36,817 nt of DNA from Planctomycetota bacterium (GCA_021413735.1 JAIOPV010000163.1:1-36817), one strand, 5' to 3'; counted from the first letter of the stretch, positions 7,654 to 15,235 are shown. Translations and numbers: made by a program. Notes: generated by a model not told the origin, from the letters alone.

Positions 7654-9486
7654 TCACCACCGGAACTCGGCTCCGAACTGCACGCCCGAAATCCACATGT
7701 TCGACTGACGGAACGGCACAGTTGGTCTCGCCAAACCCGACGGCGTCACGGCAGGCGCGTTCGGGACGTTCGAGAGATCCACCACGCCATCAATCTGATC
7801 GCCAGGCCGCACCACGTTCGACCAGTACAGCAGGTTGTACCCCGCATACAGCCGCACGCCCGAAGTCACACGATAGCCCATGTTCACCGTCAGTTCAGGA
7901 ACCACCGAGAACTCATCACGCGAGAAGTTGCCGAGGTTCGGACCAGCCGCGAGCAAGCCGCCACGGAAGGTCATCGGTGCCTTGCCGGGCTGCGTCCGAA
8001 TTTGGAAGCCTTCGATGTTTACTTCTTGATGCGTCACACCGAGCGCCACCGATCCGCGACCTGTGACCGTGAACCGGCCCCAGTTGCGTTCATACAGACC
8101 GCCGATCTGCGCACCGTTGAAGTAGTTGTTCGTCGCGAATGTGTCACGCACGACAACCACGCTTCCGATGGGGTCCGTGATCGACACGCGACCCGCACCC
8201 ACACCGATCACGTTGATGTTTTCCGTGATCGAAACCGATTCCTGCATGTCCACGTTTCGGTAGCCGAAGAACCACTCCGCGTGTGAGTCGCAGCAGGTGT
8301 GCAGGCACTTGCGAATGTTCGCGTCGAAGCCGTAGATCACGCTCTCGGCATGAACCGTAAGCCCTCCCGTGAGGATGCCCGGAACCGTCACCGCTTCGCC
8401 CGTGTTGCCAATCACGCCACCACCCGGAAGCGGATTCGGGCTGAACACCGGCCGCGTAATGATCCCGAACTGATCCGAGGTGAAGGCGATGTCGTTTGTC
8501 TTCTTCGCGAGGTAGAAGAAGCTGCCGTCGATGCCACATCCGCTGCCTTCGCCCAGCCACGTTCCCGCACGAACACGGAAACCGTTGCGGAACGGACTGA
8601 TGATCTGGCCGGGTCCGATGATCGGTGCCGTGCCCGGCTCGCCAAGGAAGCCGAAGCCGCCTTGCGTGTTCGTGGTGCCGAGCAGCGGGATGTTCAACGG
8701 CGACGCCCACCACAACAGATATTCGGCCTGCACGAAGCCGCGGTTGTTGGTGCCGTAATAGCCAGCGGGGCCACCCGGTTGACGGAGGTTCAGTTTCTCG
8801 CGAAATCCGTCGGCGAAGAACGTCGGGAAGTCACGCGAGATGTTGATCGGTTTCGAGCCAAACGTTCCACGCTGACCGGGCACCGTGGCACCAGCGGGAA
8901 CCATCAGATCCGCAGGCGCGACAGGCAGTTCGCCATCGCCCGGTTGTGTGGGCTGGTTCAGCGGCGTCGGCTGCGGAAGCATCTGTTGCGGACCGCCGGG
9001 CAACTCGGGCGGGATCATTTCCAGCGGTTTCGGTGGCTGGAAGAACTCACGAGGCGGCGGCGTTGGCTGCTGCATCTTCTCAGGTTGGTCTTGCACGGAG
9101 CGGAAGCGTGGTGTTTCATCTGCACCTGGAATCGGGAGCGTCATCGCGGGAGCGGCAGATTCCACGCCGCCCGGTTGCGGTAGCGTTCGAGTTGGTGCGG
9201 GAATCGTGGCGCGCGGCTCCGGCATCGCCAACCCGACTCGCGGCGTGATCGGTTGCCACGCGGGTTGACTCGGTGAGACTGCTGGTGTCGGCGCTGGCAA
9301 CGACACGCTCGGAACTGGCATCACGGGCTGAACCGCGACGGCAGGGCTTTCGGGCGTCGTCGCCGGAGTTACCCGAGCGGCGGTCGTCGGTTGGGCAGCT
9401 GGTTGCCACGGACCGTCGGCTCCGACCGCAGTACCGGCCAGCACCGCACACCCAAAACCGATCAGTTTAACCCGGAAGCGTTTCAT
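7654..9486 (-). CDS. BBP7 family outer-membrane beta-barrel protein
   Basis: A 610-residue secreted protein. Residues 1-24 (MKRFRVKLIGFGCAVLAGTA) form a Sec signal peptide. Residues of about 25-230 are low-complexity and Pro/Ala/Gln-rich, consistent with a periplasmic or wall-spanning linker. From about residue 270 comes a beta-barrel with the planctomycete BBP7 hallmark RGFVQAEYLLWWASPLNIP, alternating strands typical of porin-like barrels, a pair of cysteines in CLHTCCDSHAEW, and a C-terminus ending in an aromatic residue (VQFGAEFRW) as outer-membrane proteins do. BBP7 proteins are abundant in planctomycetes and their function is unknown. ATG at 9486 was chosen over the longer frame to 9726 because it has GGGG about 8 nt upstream and starts the signal peptide. 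Confidence 0.85.
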   Translation of the reverse strand: MKRFRVKLIGFGCAVLAGTAVGADGPWQPAAQPTTAARVTPATTPESPAVAVQPVMPVPSVSLPAPTPAVSPSQPAWQPITPRVGLAMPEPRATIPAPTRTLPQPGGVESAAPAMTLPIPGADETPRFRSVQDQPEKMQQPTPPPREFFQPPKPLEMIPPELPGGPQQMLPQPTPLNQPTQPGDGELPVAPADLMVPAGATVPGQRGTFGSKPINISRDFPTFFADGFREKLNLRQPGGPAGYYGTNNRGFVQAEYLLWWASPLNIPLLGTTNTQGGFGFLGEPGTAPIIGPGQIISPFRNGFRVRAGTWLGEGSGCGIDGSFFYLAKKTNDIAFTSDQFGIITRPVFSPNPLPGGGVIGNTGEAVTVPGILTGGLTVHAESVIYGFDANIRKCLHTCCDSHAEWFFGYRNVDMQESVSITENINVIGVGAGRVSITDPIGSVVVVRDTFATNNYFNGAQIGGLYERNWGRFTVTGRGSVALGVTHQEVNIEGFQIRTQPGKAPMTFRGGLLAAGPNLGNFSRDEFSVVPELTVNMGYRVTSGVRLYAGYNLLYWSNVVRPGDQIDGVVDLSNVPNAPAVTPSGLARPTVPFRQSNMWISGVQFGAEFRW

Positions 9487-9706
9487 ACACCCCGCCTCGC
9501 GCACAAGAGCGACTTCAGCTTGTTTCGGCCGATTGGCGTCACGATCCGCAAGGTTTCTCGAATCGTTGGAACAGGTATTTTTCGCAGAGGCTTCCCAGAT
9601 TACCCAGACTCTGATGGCGAAAGCCGTGGTTGACACAGGTGCGGCATTGTGGAATGAGTCAGACGTTGAAGACCGATGCGACAGCGTCGATTGGGGTATT
9701 TGAAGA

Positions 9707-10012
9707 ATGCGAAGCCGAGGCGTCATTCACTGGTTTGGGGCGGCCGCAATCGCGGTGCTGGCGGCCGCCGCCGGTCCGGTTGGGGCGTTCTATTGGTACG
9801 GCCCACCGGAGAAGACGATCATCAATCCTCCGGACAAGGGCAAGCCTGGGAACCCGCCGGAGCATCACAAGCACAAGCACAAACCGCCCCCGGTCACACC
9901 ACCGATTGATGTGCCCCCTGTGGAGCCAACGCCGGAGCCTGGAACGATCCTGGGCGCGATGATCGGGTTGGGCACGCTTGCCGCGAGTCGAACTCTCCGA
10001 CGGCGAAAGTGA
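9707..10012 (+). CDS. PEP-CTERM-type secreted mini-protein
   Basis: This 101-residue protein has an N-terminal signal peptide (hydrophobic AAAIAVLAAAAGPVGA), a short Pro/His/Lys-rich mature region (EHHKHKHKPPPVTPP) and a C-terminal PEP-CTERM-like signal: EPTPEPGTI, a hydrophobic helix (LGAMIGLGTLAA) and a basic tail (RTLRRRK). PEP-CTERM signals are recognised by exosortase (EpsH/XrtA family), which removes the tail and delivers the protein to the surface or exopolysaccharide. The mature peptide is only about 50 residues, so it may be a wall or matrix filler. It is divergent from the BBP7 gene across 220 bp. A strong terminator follows. Confidence 0.78.
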   Translation: MRSRGVIHWFGAAAIAVLAAAAGPVGAFYWYGPPEKTIINPPDKGKPGNPPEHHKHKHKPPPVTPPIDVPPVEPTPEPGTILGAMIGLGTLAASRTLRRRK

Positions 10013-10030
10013 TCGGCAAGCAACTGCCAC

Positions 10031-10062
10031 GAAGCCTCGTTCACGAACGAGGCTTCTTGCGT
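10031..10062 (+). terminator. Intrinsic terminator of the PEP-CTERM gene
   Basis: GAAGCCTCGTTC (10031-10042) pairs with GAACGAGGCTTC (10045-10056); an 11-bp stem with a 4-nt loop is likely. TTGCGTTT follows. It starts 18 bp after the PEP-CTERM stop codon. Confidence 0.7.
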
Positions 10063-10101
10063 TTCAGGGCGAGCGGGGGACGTCAGTTGGTTCCCACCGG
10101 A

Positions 10102-10214
10102 ACCCAGGCCGTTGGCCTGGGCTGAGGGAACGCGGTCCTTCAGACCGCAAAGACATCACCGGATTTTGAGGTCTGAAGGACCGATCTTCCTCAGCCCAGG
10201 CCAACGGCCTGGGT
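10102..10214. repeat. 113-bp nested palindrome (CCAGGCCGTTGGCCTGG family)
   Basis: The outer arms 10102-10127 and 10189-10214 are perfect 26-bp inverted repeats, and each contains the palindrome CCAGGC-CGTTG-GCCTGG. A second perfect 14-bp inverted pair (10133-10146 and 10170-10183, CGGTCCTTCAGACC) sits inside. The layout, two hairpin arms in opposite orientation, matches REPIN-type mobile repeats. It lies between the PEP-CTERM terminator and the YCF48-like gene. No other copy was seen in this window. Confidence 0.8.
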
Positions 10215-10371
10215 CTTGGTTGCTTCACGCAATGTGAAACTTGCAATTGCCGTAACTCACCAGGATCACTTCTGAAACTCGGCTGGTACTTTTTGCAGTC
10301 TTCCCCTATTAGCCCATCCCTCAAAACCCGCCCATTGCCAGGGTGGGGATTGGCGTCCCCGAGGAGATGGC

Positions 10372-13300
10372 ATGCGACATCTGCGGTTCCCCCTCATTGC
10401 GGCGGTCCTGTTCGCCACGACAACACCCACCTTCGCTCAGCCGGCGGTTCCGTTCGCCGACGCGGGCGTTCATGCCGTGCAGTTCATCGACGAGAACGAA
10501 GGCTGGGCAGTTGGCGACGACGGCGTTGTCTGGCACTCAATGGACGGCGGCAAATCCTGGGAACGCCAGAAGACCGGCACTCGCGCCAGCTTGCGAGGCG
10601 TGCATTTCCTGACGCCGTACACCGGTTGGGCTGTCGGTCGGGTGGAATCGCCATGCGGGGCGGGTTCCGTTGGCGTGATGCTTCGCACCACCGATGGCGG
10701 CATCAAATGGGAAGAGGTCGGCATCAACGTACTGCCGGGGCTAAACGCGGTTCGCTTCTTCAACGAGAATTCCGGCATCGTCTACGGCGACGGCAGCGAT
10801 GCGTTCCCCAGCGGCATGTTCCTGACCAACGACGCCGGCAAGTCGTGGGCAGCGATCAAAGGTCCGCGACTGGCGAGCGTGCGGTGTGTCGACCAACGCG
10901 GTTCGCAGTTCGTGGGCGGAGCCTGGGGCACGCTCGGCAGGTTGAAGTCCGAAGTCGTGTGGACACCACCCGTGAAAGGCGATGCCTCGAAGGAAGCGCA
11001 GCCGTTCGGTCCGTTCCAATTCGTCGCGGCTGACGCCGACCCTCTTGGCGGTCGCTCGGTCAACGCCATCGCGATCGGCGATTCAGCAGCATTCGCGGCG
11101 TGCGACGGCGGAGCGGTGCTGACATCATCCGACGTCGAGAAATCGTGGGGCTTCGTGAACCTCGGGCTGCCGCCAGCGGCGCTGGCATCGTGCGACTTCA
11201 AGGCGGTCGCGGCGGTTGGCAAGCATGTGTGGGTGGCTGGCAAACCCGGCGGCTTCGTGCTTCATAGTGCCGACGCCGGCAAGACATGGGAAGTGCAGAA
11301 GACCGAACTGTCGGTGCCGATCAACGGCATGTCGTTCTTGAATGATAAGGTCGGTTTCCTCGTAGGCGAACTCGGCTGCATCTTCGGCACCACCGACGGC
11401 GGCAAGACGTGGAAGGCTCTGCGGGCCGGCGGTCAACGAGCCGCTGTGCTGAGCCTGAACGCGACGCATCGCGCTGTGCCGCTCGATGTGATTTCAACGC
11501 TTGGTCTCGGCGAAGGCTACCTGTGCGCGGCAGTCGCGTTGATGTGTGCTGACCCCGCGACGGCTAATCCGAAGCGAGCCAGCGACGCAGCCCGTCTGCG
11601 GAATGCCATGCGGCTTGCAGGTGGCGCGACCGGTGATGTGAACTGGGCATTCCCAATCGCGGCTCACACGGCAGGGCTTCCGCCGCGTGAACTGATGGCG
11701 TCGTGGGATCGTAAGCACGACGGCAAAGCGACCGAACATCTCCTTCGACAAGCGGTGTGTGCGATTCGCACATGGCAACCCGAGGTGATTCTCGCGGATC
11801 TCGTCGTCGAGAATGGATCGTCCGCGGATGTGCTGGCGTTGCACATGGCGAAGGAAGCATTCGCGAAAGCCGCCGATCCGAATGCGTTCCCTGAACAGAT
11901 CACGACTCTTGGTTTGAAGCCATGGACCGCGAAGAAGCTCTACGCACTCACGCAGGTGAAGGGCGCTCCGGTGCTGCTCGATCAGTCGATCTACTCGACA
12001 GCTCTCGCGGATTCGCCGAAGGACTACGCCGAACCTGCCATTCGCGTTCTCGCCGACGACACGGCGGTGGTCGATCGCCGATGTTTCACGCTGATCGCTC
12101 ACCGACTCGAAGGCGCCGACAAGCACGCCGATCTCATGCAGGGCATCTTGTTGGCTCGCGGCGGCGCTGCTCGTCGGCCCGAGTCAACGGTGGTCCCCGA
12201 TGTCGAAGGCATGGAAGAAAAGAAGAAGGCGGCACAGTCAAGGCGACGCCTGGAAACGCTGGCGACAGTCACGGATGCCGAGCTTGCGGGAGCCGACAAA
12301 GTTCTGGGTTTGCTCGGCGTCGAACTGAAGAAGATGCCCGACGACACGGCTGCTCGCACGGCGTTCGCAGTGGCCAATCGCCTTGCTCGTGACGGTAAGT
12401 GGACCGAGGCTCGCGAAGTGTATGGCTTGCTTGCGACAAACTACCCCGGTCATCCGCTGGCCATCGAAGCGTTCCGCTGGCTGACCCGCTTCTACGCCAG
12501 CAGCGAGGCCCGGCGACGCACCGAGATTCAGCAGAAGTATCTGCTCAAGAACGTGACCTTTGAGACGCTGCCCGGTGCGGGCGGGAAGCTCGTGCAGGCG
12601 AGCGGCACATCATCGGGCATGTCGAAGCCGGTGGTTCAGGAAGACGTGTACCGCGTATACAGTCCCGAGGCGATTCTGCGCTGGCACCAGTCGTGTCTCG
12701 ATCTCGAACCGAAGCTGATGGCGTTCGGTCCGGTGCATTCGCGTGACCCAGCTTCGTGGCTCTGCTTCCTGGCTGCACGCCGGCAAGTCGGTCGGCACAA
12801 CGACGCGATCACGTTCGTTCGCGACTACTTCAAGAACACGCCGGGAGCCGCGACCGCCGCACCCGGTCAGGATGCCTGGCGTGACTGCCTCGCGGCCGAA
12901 CTGTGGATGACGGATCGCGGCATGATCGCGGTGCCGCCGAAGGGGTTGGGTTACGCCCGTCACACGGAAACGCGGCCACTGCTCGACGGCAAACTCGACG
13001 ATGCATGCTGGCAGGACGTGAAGCCGTTGGCATTGGCATCGTTGGCGTCGGACGATGCGAAGGCTGACGAGAAGAAGGCGTTCGCGAGCGAGTTCAAGAC
13101 GGAGACGAAGTTCGCTTACGACGATGCGTTCCTGTACATCTCGGTGTCGTGTGCGCATCCGACCGGCATGAAGGTGGAGCCTGTGACGAAGCGAACCCGT
13201 GACGCGGACATGACCGGTCACGACCGCGTCGACATCTTGCTCGATTTGGACCGTGACTATCAGACGTACTATCGCTTCCAGGTGGATCATCGTGGCTGCT

Positions 13301-13563
13301 TGGCCGAGGACTGCTGGGGCGACAAGACCTGGAATCCGAAGTACTTCGCGGCGTTCAACGCGACCGAGACAGGCTGGACAGCCGAGATTGCGATTCCGCT
13401 GGTGGAGCTGACGAGCGATCGCCCGGCACACGGCCGAACGTGGGCGGCGAATGTGTCGCGTGTGATTCCGGGGAAGGGGATTCAGTCGTGGAACGGCCCC
13501 GCGGACGACACGCCGCGACCGGAGGGCATGGGTCTGTTGCAGTTCCGCAGTGACTCGAAGTGA
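10372..13563 (+). CDS. Secreted YCF48/BNR-repeat propeller protein with C-terminal CBM9-like domain
   Basis: A 1,063-residue protein with signal peptide MRHLRFPLIAAVLFATTTPT. Residues of about 30-350 contain six YCF48/BNR-type blades, recognisable by repeated DGGKSW-like turns (SMDGGKSWERQ, TTDGGIKWEEV, TNDAGKSWAAI, SADAGKTWEVQ, TTDGGKTWKAL) and GWAVG/GFLVG strands. Residues of about 370-850 are helical, with a TPR-like part (EAREVYGLLATNYPGHPLAIEAF). From about 861 to the end (TETRPLLDGKLDDACW, DDAFLYISVSCAHP, DRVDILLDLDRDYQTYYRF, WTAEIAIPLVEL) it resembles a CBM9-like/DOMON sugar- or heme-binding domain. A surface sensor, scaffold or glycan-binding role is inferred; no catalytic motif was seen. 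GAGGAG at 10361-10366, 5 nt before the ATG, supports the start. Confidence 0.8.
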   Translation: MRHLRFPLIAAVLFATTTPTFAQPAVPFADAGVHAVQFIDENEGWAVGDDGVVWHSMDGGKSWERQKTGTRASLRGVHFLTPYTGWAVGRVESPCGAGSVGVMLRTTDGGIKWEEVGINVLPGLNAVRFFNENSGIVYGDGSDAFPSGMFLTNDAGKSWAAIKGPRLASVRCVDQRGSQFVGGAWGTLGRLKSEVVWTPPVKGDASKEAQPFGPFQFVAADADPLGGRSVNAIAIGDSAAFAACDGGAVLTSSDVEKSWGFVNLGLPPAALASCDFKAVAAVGKHVWVAGKPGGFVLHSADAGKTWEVQKTELSVPINGMSFLNDKVGFLVGELGCIFGTTDGGKTWKALRAGGQRAAVLSLNATHRAVPLDVISTLGLGEGYLCAAVALMCADPATANPKRASDAARLRNAMRLAGGATGDVNWAFPIAAHTAGLPPRELMASWDRKHDGKATEHLLRQAVCAIRTWQPEVILADLVVENGSSADVLALHMAKEAFAKAADPNAFPEQITTLGLKPWTAKKLYALTQVKGAPVLLDQSIYSTALADSPKDYAEPAIRVLADDTAVVDRRCFTLIAHRLEGADKHADLMQGILLARGGAARRPESTVVPDVEGMEEKKKAAQSRRRLETLATVTDAELAGADKVLGLLGVELKKMPDDTAARTAFAVANRLARDGKWTEAREVYGLLATNYPGHPLAIEAFRWLTRFYASSEARRRTEIQQKYLLKNVTFETLPGAGGKLVQASGTSSGMSKPVVQEDVYRVYSPEAILRWHQSCLDLEPKLMAFGPVHSRDPASWLCFLAARRQVGRHNDAITFVRDYFKNTPGAATAAPGQDAWRDCLAAELWMTDRGMIAVPPKGLGYARHTETRPLLDGKLDDACWQDVKPLALASLASDDAKADEKKAFASEFKTETKFAYDDAFLYISVSCAHPTGMKVEPVTKRTRDADMTGHDRVDILLDLDRDYQTYYRFQVDHRGCLAEDCWGDKTWNPKYFAAFNATETGWTAEIAIPLVELTSDRPAHGRTWAANVSRVIPGKGIQSWNGPADDTPRPEGMGLLQFRSDSK

Positions 13564-13592
13564 CGCGATGTGAATGTCGTTGATGTGTAGCT

Positions 13593-13618
13593 GCCGCCCC
13601 ACCGGGGCGGCTGTTTTT
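13593..13618 (+). terminator. Intrinsic terminator of the YCF48-like gene
   Basis: GCCGCCCC (13593-13600) and GGGGCGGC (13604-13611) form a perfect 8-bp stem with loop ACC, followed by TGTTTTT. It lies 30 bp after the stop codon, between convergent genes. This is the clearest rho-independent terminator in the window. Confidence 0.85.
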
Positions 13619-13626
13619 CGTGGTCT

Positions 13627-14370
13627 TTACCACGATGGCTCGTGTCCGAATCTCGCCTCGTATACTTCTCTCGCGAGCCAGTCCCCCCTTGCGGTGCGAT
13701 ACGCGAGACGATCGGCTTCCTCGTCCTCAGATGATGCTGCACGCCGCTTGCCTTTCTTTGTCAGGTGTCGCCTTTCGAGCCGGCGAGTCTCTCGGAATGC
13801 ATCGTCGTACGTCTGGAGGAATTCGTTGATGCGTGCGTGTTCGGTTGCGACTTGGGAGTGAAACTCCGAGCCCTGCATCACGACCCAGGCCGAGAAGTCA
13901 GCCCCGTGGTCCCCTGAGCATCCTGTCGTCAGATAGGGGGAGTATTCTTCCCGATAGCACGGGTTAACTTCCGCAGCAGCCCCGCCGAAAGTTTCGTGGT
14001 AAACCGAGAGTGGAAACTCTGGCAATGCCTCCAGCACCCGACGAAGATTGCGCAGGCTCTGATTGGTGGCGTTCACGATTCGCCAGAAGAACGGAGAGTT
14101 GCTGTGGAAATTAGATCGGTCGAACTTCTTCCCGTTCACGCGATACATCCAATCCACGGGCAGTTTGCACTCAAGTTCGATGTACCGGCCAAGGATCGGA
14201 AGGATGGCATCGAGATCGCTACCGAGATGCTGCCGTACGGTTGCCAGCAGCCGAGCGTATTCGCCCCGAGGATCGTCACGTTCTTCGAGCCAATCGGCGT
14301 ACACCAGCAACACTGTGTTGTCGTCAGGTGCCGCTCGGATTGCAGCCAAGAATGCCTTCTCCTCCTTCAT
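13627..14370 (-). CDS. TIGR02996 domain-containing protein
   Basis: The 247-residue protein starts with the TIGR02996 signature, seen here as EEKAFLAAIRAAPDDNTVLLVYADWLEERDDPRGEYARL in outline: a helix ending AAPDD, then VYADWLEE and DPRGEYARL. This short module is strongly expanded in Gemmata-type genomes, often ahead of leucine-rich or other repeats, and its role is unknown. The rest (about residues 60-247) has no recognisable domain; it is rich in aromatic and charged residues and has a Lys/Arg stretch (RRLERRHLTKKGKRR). GGAGGA about 6 nt before the ATG at 14370 supports this start over the upstream one at 14412. It lies 34 bp downstream of the DUF6939-like gene and may be co-transcribed with it. 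Confidence 0.75.
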   Translation of the reverse strand: MKEEKAFLAAIRAAPDDNTVLLVYADWLEERDDPRGEYARLLATVRQHLGSDLDAILPILGRYIELECKLPVDWMYRVNGKKFDRSNFHSNSPFFWRIVNATNQSLRNLRRVLEALPEFPLSVYHETFGGAAAEVNPCYREEYSPYLTTGCSGDHGADFSAWVVMQGSEFHSQVATEHARINEFLQTYDDAFRETRRLERRHLTKKGKRRAASSEDEEADRLAYRTARGDWLAREVYEARFGHEPSW

Positions 14371-14404
14371 GAAGCGTCCTCCGCGAACAATGCAACAGCA
14401 ATGG

Positions 14405-14965
14405 TCAATCATCCCTGCTTCGCGTGTTCCTGGTCAAGCACATCCGGTTGATGTACTGCACCAGCACGGCGGCGTGGGCGAGCGGTTGGTTCGCGTCGTT
14501 GATGTCGCCACTGTCGCCGACATCGTGAATGTACTGCGTCACGCCCGACAACGCCGTTTCAATCATGCCCTCCAGCAACTCCGACGCGATGCAGTGAGTC
14601 AGCATCCACTCGTAAGTCGGAATGTAGATCAGGCGGCGAGCCTCCACGATGCCCAACAGCTTCTTGCCGAAGCGATGACCCGACGGCTTGCCGCCGCGTT
14701 TCGCTCCGTGTCCGTGAAAGTAACGCGGAGCGATCTCGCCGCGAATCACCTTCAAACCCTGCCACACACCTTCAACCGTGTCGGATGTGGTGCCAGTCAT
14801 GCCGGGAACGGGAATGTCGCCGTGAACCCACATCGGGCTGAGCGTGCAGTATGGTTCCGGGGCGTAACTGCTGACGTCAATGATGGTGCTGCCCGTCGGC
14901 AGATTTTCGACGTGATAACGAGGCGTGAAGACAGCTCGTGCGAATGGCAACCGATTGCGAGACAT
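14405..14965 (-). CDS. DUF6939-like protein of unknown function
   Basis: From ATG 14965 the protein has 186 residues. The core resembles a family I recall as DUF6939, known from actinobacteria and others: IDVSSYAPEP, a WVHGDIPVPGM block, SDTVEGVWQGLKVI, GHRFGKKLLG and ARRLIYIPTYEWML. The function is unknown and no catalytic motif can be assigned. The family name comes from memory and needs a profile search. ATG 14965 is preferred over the longer frame (to 15031) because GGGG lies about 8 nt upstream and the longer version would overlap the trailer stem of the permuted tRNA locus. The gene lies directly downstream of that locus on the same strand, so the two could share a transcript. Confidence 0.6.
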   Translation of the reverse strand: MSRNRLPFARAVFTPRYHVENLPTGSTIIDVSSYAPEPYCTLSPMWVHGDIPVPGMTGTTSDTVEGVWQGLKVIRGEIAPRYFHGHGAKRGGKPSGHRFGKKLLGIVEARRLIYIPTYEWMLTHCIASELLEGMIETALSGVTQYIHDVGDSGDINDANQPLAHAAVLVQYINRMCLTRNTRSRDD

Positions 14966-14998
14966 GACAAGCCCCGCGAAGCAAGAAATGATGGCGAT

Positions 14999-15169
14999 GA
15001 ACACTGCGAGCGAACCGCACAAGTCCGGCAAGCTAGTATCACTGAGTGCTCTACCGTTGAGCTACCCCCCGTGAGTCGAGGGGACAGGAGTCGAACCTGT
15101 TGCCACTCCCTTATGAGGGGAACGTGTTTGTAAGCCCGTCGTGTGGGTTGCGATTCGCTCGCAGTGTTC
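14999..15169 (-). ncRNA. Probable precursor RNA of a permuted tRNA, closed by a 21-bp leader/trailer helix
   Basis: On the minus strand a leader arm (15169 down to 15149) and a trailer arm (15019 down to 14999) are complementary over 21 nt. One position is G-U on the minus strand but A-C on the plus strand, so the fully paired form exists only in minus-strand RNA. The arms enclose a permuted tRNA (15044-15119). A 3-bp CAC/GTG pairing (15126-15124 with 15042-15040) lies next to the tRNA break points. A possible -10 box (TATGCT, 15178-15173) precedes the leader, without a clear -35. The transcript ends are inferred from the helix. Confidence 0.55.
15044..15119 (-). tRNA. Circularly permuted tRNA with CAU anticodon (Met-type)
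   Basis: Read 5' to 3' on the minus strand, the 3' half comes first. CC (second part of the anticodon stem), loop CTCATAA with anticodon CAT (15115-15113), stem GGGAG (15110-15106), variable loop TGGCA, T arm ACAGG-TTCGACT-CCTGT (15100-15084), acceptor strand CCCCTCG (15083-15077), A73 (15076). After a 4-nt linker CTCA comes the 5' half: acceptor CGGGGGG (15071-15065), TA, D arm GCTC-AACGGTA-GAGC (15062-15048), A26, CTC (15046-15044). Joined, these give a 72-nt cloverleaf: acceptor 7/7 (with G3-U70), D 4/4, anticodon CTCCC/GGGAG 5/5, T 5/5. No CCA is encoded. The loop is of elongator-Met type; Ile2 with lysidine is an alternative. Odd points are C1-G72, A48 and the Ala-type G3-U70 pair. Two truncated neighbouring tRNAs remain possible, but the coinciding break points argue against that. 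Confidence 0.7.
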
Positions 15170-15229
15170 GCAAGCATAGACACAGCAAGCCGCGGCAGGT
15201 TCGCGGAATTATTCGGTTCTCGGCTGTGT

Positions 15230-15235
15230 TATAAT
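15230..15235 (+). promoter_or_regulatory. Putative -10 box upstream of the sugar dehydrogenase gene
   Basis: A perfect TATAAT lies 39 bp before the ATG at 15275 in an otherwise GC-rich stretch. The region 17 bp upstream (around 15207) is AT-rich but not a good -35 match. The position suits a housekeeping promoter. Confidence 0.45.

Noticed and set aside
9487-9726. Longer start for the BBP7 gene
   Set aside because: A signal peptide begins at the ATG 9486 with a ribosome site; an 80-residue extension before a signal peptide is implausible.
12610-13602. 330-codon open frame on the minus strand
   Set aside because: Antisense shadow of the YCF48/CBM9-like gene, without motifs.
14999-15169. Two-piece (permuted) tmRNA
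   Set aside because: The D arm has a real 4-bp stem and tRNA-type loop, there is a genuine anticodon arm, and no tag reading frame, pseudoknots or 5' GGGGCTGATTCTGGATTCG-like segment were found. The G3-U70 pair alone does not make a tmRNA.
14960-15180. Two ordinary neighbouring tRNAs, one each side of CTCA
   Set aside because: No D arm or 5' acceptor strand lies upstream of the CAT anticodon arm, and no matching T arm lies downstream of the D arm (TGCGGTTCGCTCGCA is part of the flanking helix and lacks the G53-C61 pair).
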